Assembly (NCBI GenBank): GCA_903839965.1
Contig: CAIMEK010000604.1
Location: 1-7,442 of the forward strand
From: an uncultured Acetobacteraceae bacterium
GTDB taxonomy: Bacteria > Pseudomonadota > Alphaproteobacteria > Acetobacterales > Acetobacteraceae
Direction: 5' to 3'
DNA length: 7,442 bases
Shown: positions 4,942 to 7,442 of the stretch, piece after piece
Position numbering within the stretch: position 1 is the stretch's first letter
Layout: each line of letters opens with the position of its first letter
Notes under the pieces: model-generated
The model's input: the letters and a program-made list of their open reading frames with translations, nothing else
Databases searched by the model: none
Told to the model about the DNA's origin: nothing
Position numbers and translations under genes: made by a program

Positions 4942-6148
4942 AGCGCGCGCCGCCCTTGCGCTCGCCGTTGCGGCGCAGCAGGAACTCGCGGCCGAGCTTG
5001 ACCCGCGGCACGCCGTCGTATTCGACGACATCGGCGGTGGCGTAGGTTTCGTGCCAGGCGTCGGGCAGGAAACTGCCGGTGCCGATGATGTCGACAGGCG
5101 CCTTCGCGTCGGCCATTACCCGGCACTTGTCGACGCCGAAACCCGAGGAGGCGACGATCTTCACCGCCGGGAAGCCGGCCTCGTCGAGCGCCTCGCGCAG
5201 GCGCCACAGCGCGGCGGCGGAAACCCCGGTGCCGACCAGGAACCGCAGCTCGGTGTCGCTGCGGTAGCGGCGGATGGCGCCGGGCACGTGGCGCTCCAGC
5301 ACCGCGTAGCTCTCGGCCGGGTCCAGCCCCTCGACGAAGCGCGCGCCGTGGGTGTCCATGCGCAGCGCCAGCCGGCCCTCGGCGGCGAGCTCCGCGAAAT
5401 GGCGGCAGACCGCCAGCCCGTCGGTGATCTCGCGGCCGAAATAGTCGACCAGCACGGTCAGCGCCTCGTCGGGGAAGGTTTCGCGGAACATCTCGGCGGC
5501 GCGCAGGGTGGAACCGGCATAGCCGATCAGCGCATGCGGCATGGTGCCGCGCCCGCGCATGACCTTGCCGGCGGTGGAAAACCAGTGGGCGGTGCCGTCA
5601 TTGGCGTTGCCGACGAAGCCGAGCGCCCCCTCGGCCCGCGCCGCGGCGCTGCCGACCGAGGCGGCGTAGGCCATCATGTCCTGCATCTCCGCGCCGGCGC
5701 AGTGGCGCGCGTCCATCGCCAGGAAGCCGACCTCGGGCAGCGCGAGTGCCATCTGGTAGGCATTGTGCGCGGCCACGCAGGCCGGGCCCACCTTCTGCAG
5801 CGCCAGCGTCTCCAGGTCCGACAGCATGGCCAGGCTGCCGCTGATGTAAACCAGCGGCTCGCCGGCGCCGACCCAGCTGCCCTCCGGAAACTTCACCTCG
5901 CACTCGATCTCGGTGCGACGCGCCACGGCGACGGTGGCGAGCCAGTCCAGCATCAGCCGCGGCGCCGAAATGACGGGGCGGCGGAGGAACACCGCGTAGG
6001 TGACGCGCCGGTCGCCGAACCGCTCCACGATGGCGCGGGTGCGGTTGAAATAGACATCGGTGCGCGCGGCGATGTCGGCCGCGAGCGCCGCCTCGCCACT
6101 GCCGGCCACCCGTGGCTTCGACCTCGATCCCAGCTTCAATATGGCCAT
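4940..6148 (-). CDS. pncB: Nicotinate phosphoribosyltransferase-family enzyme
   Basis: A 402-residue cytosolic enzyme of the type II phosphoribosyltransferase family, expected to convert nicotinate and PRPP to nicotinate mononucleotide, the first step of the Preiss-Handler NAD salvage route. It resembles the shorter archaeal/Gram-positive-like form more than enterobacterial PncB. Visible landmarks are the N-terminal ARTDVYFNRT (28-37), a central DARHCAGAEMQD (146-157), GTMPHALI (201-208) with H205 as the likely phospho-accepting histidine, RMDTHGAR (263-270), and the phosphate-binding-site segments VASSGFGVDK (332-341) and GTGSFL (356-361). The start ATG lies 6 nt after the upstream TAG in the same frame, with only a weak GGA-like ribosome site, so translation is probably coupled to the DAHP synthase gene. 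The position matching the double arginine of related enzymes (GARRMHP) reads DARHCAG, so exact substrate preference is uncertain. The nearby nadE supports a role in NAD synthesis. Confidence 0.88.
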   Translation of the reverse strand: MAILKLGSRSKPRVAGSGEAALAADIAARTDVYFNRTRAIVERFGDRRVTYAVFLRRPVISAPRLMLDWLATVAVARRTEIECEVKFPEGSWVGAGEPLVYISGSLAMLSDLETLALQKVGPACVAAHNAYQMALALPEVGFLAMDARHCAGAEMQDMMAYAASVGSAAARAEGALGFVGNANDGTAHWFSTAGKVMRGRGTMPHALIGYAGSTLRAAEMFRETFPDEALTVLVDYFGREITDGLAVCRHFAELAAEGRLALRMDTHGARFVEGLDPAESYAVLERHVPGAIRRYRSDTELRFLVGTGVSAAALWRLREALDEAGFPAVKIVASSGFGVDKCRVMADAKAPVDIIGTGSFLPDAWHETYATADVVEYDGVPRVKLGREFLLRRNGERKGGAR

Positions 6149-6154
6149 TTTCCG

Positions 6155-7442
6155 CTACCGTGCCGCTCCGACCGAAACACCGACCAGCGCCCGCCGCGCG
6201 GTCAGCTCCTCGGCCACCAGAAAGGCGAGTTCCAGGGACTGCTCGGCGTTCAGCCGCGGATCGCAGAACGTTTCGTAGCGCGCGTCGAGGTCGGTCATGG
6301 TCAGGCCGTGCGCGCCGCCGATGCACTCGGTGACGGCGCGGCCGGTCATTTCCACGTGCACGCCGCCGGCCCAGGTGCCCTCGGCGGCGTGGGCGTCGAA
6401 GAAGCCTCGCACTTCGCGCAGGATGCGGTCGAAGCTGCGGGTCTTCAGGCCGCCATTGGCGGAGATGGTGTTGCCGTGCATCGGGTCGCAGATCCACACC
6501 ACCTTGCGGCCCTCGCGATGCACCGCGCGCAGCAGCGGCGGCAGCAACTCGCCGACCTTGTCCGCACCCATGCGGCTGATCAGCGTCAGCCGGCCGGCCT
6601 CGTTGTCGGGATTGAGGCTCTCGACCAGGCGCAACAGGTCGTCCACCGGCATGGTGGGGCCGACCTTCAGGCCGATCGGATTGCGCACACCGCGCAGGAA
6701 CTCGGCATGCGCTCCGTCGGGCTGGCGGGTGCGGTCGCCGACCCAGAGGAAATGCGCCGAACAGGCGGACCAGGCCCCGGAGGTGGAATCGACCCGGGTC
6801 AGCGCCTGCTCGTAGGGCAGCAGCAGCGCCTCGTGGCTGGTGAAGAAATCGGTCTCGCGAATCTGCGGCGTGGTGCCAGAGGAAATGCCGCAGGCCGCCA
6901 TGAAAGCCAGCGTCTCGTCGATGCGGTGGGCCAGGTCCTGGTAGCGCTCGACCAGCGGCGAACGGGCGACGAAGCCGAGGTTCCAGCGATGCACCTCGGC
7001 CAGGTCGGCGTAACCGCCGGTGGCGAAGGCACGCAACAAATTGAGCGTTCCGGCCGACTGGAAATAGCCGGTCTCCATGCGCACCGGGTCGGGCACGCGC
7101 GCCTCGGAGGTGAACTCGGGCGCGTTGACGATGTCGCCGCGATAGGCGGGCAAGCTCACGCCATCGCGCGTTTCGGTGTCCGACGAACGCGGCTTGGCGA
7201 ACTGGCCGGCCATGCGGCCCAGCTTCACCACCGGCAGCGAGGCACCGAAGGTGAGCACCACAGCCATCTGCAACAGCACGCGAAACGTGTCGCGGATGAT
7301 GTTGGCGGTGAAATCCCCGAAACTCTCGGCACAGTCGCCGCCCTGCAGCACGAAAGCGTTGCCCTCGGCGGCCCGGGCCAGCGCAGCCTTCAACCGCCGC
7401 ACCTCGCCGGCAAACACCAACGGCGGATAGCGACGCAGCAGA
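6155..7442 (-). CDS. aroG: Class II DAHP synthase, 5' end beyond the window
   Basis: 3-Deoxy-D-arabino-heptulosonate-7-phosphate synthase, plant/Mycobacterium (class II) type. It condenses phosphoenolpyruvate with erythrose 4-phosphate as the first step of the shikimate pathway to aromatic amino acids. About 428 residues are visible; the frame is open to the right edge and reads LLRRYPPLVFAGE there, so the true start lies outside and roughly 25-45 residues are missing. The TTG at 7418-7420 is an internal leucine, not a start. Family segments in order: LQGGDCAESF, KLGRMAGQFAKPRS, YRGDIVN, TSHEALLLPYE, RNPIGLKVGPT, ISRMGADK, CDPMHGNT and GVHVEMTGRAVTEC. The four metal ligands known for the family are all present: Cys (7331-7333), His (6476-6478), Glu (6350-6352), Asp (6260-6262). 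It ends in TAG 6 nt before the next gene's start, implying co-transcription. No separate regulatory domain is visible. Confidence 0.96.
   Translation of the reverse strand, partial: LLRRYPPLVFAGEVRRLKAALARAAEGNAFVLQGGDCAESFGDFTANIIRDTFRVLLQMAVVLTFGASLPVVKLGRMAGQFAKPRSSDTETRDGVSLPAYRGDIVNAPEFTSEARVPDPVRMETGYFQSAGTLNLLRAFATGGYADLAEVHRWNLGFVARSPLVERYQDLAHRIDETLAFMAACGISSGTTPQIRETDFFTSHEALLLPYEQALTRVDSTSGAWSACSAHFLWVGDRTRQPDGAHAEFLRGVRNPIGLKVGPTMPVDDLLRLVESLNPDNEAGRLTLISRMGADKVGELLPPLLRAVHREGRKVVWICDPMHGNTISANGGLKTRSFDRILREVRGFFDAHAAEGTWAGGVHVEMTGRAVTECIGGAHGLTMTDLDARYETFCDPRLNAEQSLELAFLVAEELTARRALVGVSVGAAR

Noticed and set aside
5598..6497. Minus-strand 299-codon open frame across the DAHP synthase/phosphoribosyltransferase junction
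   Set aside because: It is an alternative frame of two genes with clear family motifs; its translation is almost entirely low-complexity Arg/Gly/Ala.
7418..7420. TTG as start of the DAHP synthase gene
   Set aside because: The frame continues to the window edge as LLRRYPP, which fits the conserved sequence just before LVFAGE in class II enzymes, so the gene begins outside the window.

Overview
The window is GC-rich, by eye roughly 70% G+C. It comes from a bacterial chromosome, most likely an alphaproteobacterium and plausibly Acetobacteraceae or another Rhodospirillales lineage. That placement rests on base composition, the glutamyl-tRNA synthetase type and the general look of the proteins; no rRNA or marker gene is present to prove it. 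The genes are housekeeping or central metabolism. I see no mobile element, CRISPR array, tRNA or phage gene.

Layout from left to right. Bases 1-163 hold no gene but contain several short inverted repeats. Then comes a tightly packed minus-strand run, read from right to left: an EamA/DMT-type ten-helix transporter (3569-4480), glutamine-dependent NAD+ synthetase nadE (1895-3559), an unrecognised 120-residue protein (1513-1875), and a divergent glutamyl-tRNA synthetase of the alphaproteobacterial second type (164-1516). Junctions in this run are 9 nt, 19 nt and a 4-nt GTGA overlap, so one operon is likely. An 87-bp divergent spacer (4481-4567) separates it from the only plus-strand gene, a small cupin (4568-4936), which has a good candidate promoter and Shine-Dalgarno. 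The cupin is convergent, 3 nt apart, with a second minus-strand pair: class II DAHP synthase (6155 to beyond 7442, 5' end cut off by the window) and, 6 nt downstream, a nicotinate phosphoribosyltransferase-family enzyme (4940-6148).

Function. Two genes belong to NAD biosynthesis: the phosphoribosyltransferase (nicotinate to nicotinate mononucleotide in salvage) and NadE (deamido-NAD to NAD). The transporter and cupin lie between them and may or may not be related. DAHP synthase starts the shikimate pathway. The glutamyl-tRNA synthetase has several substitutions at family glutamate-pocket positions and is the most unusual protein here. No clear novel system is visible; the points worth a second look are the divergent synthetase with its coupled unknown partner, the two same-frame TAG gene junctions, the hairpin spanning both convergent stop codons, and the palindrome-rich divergent promoter.
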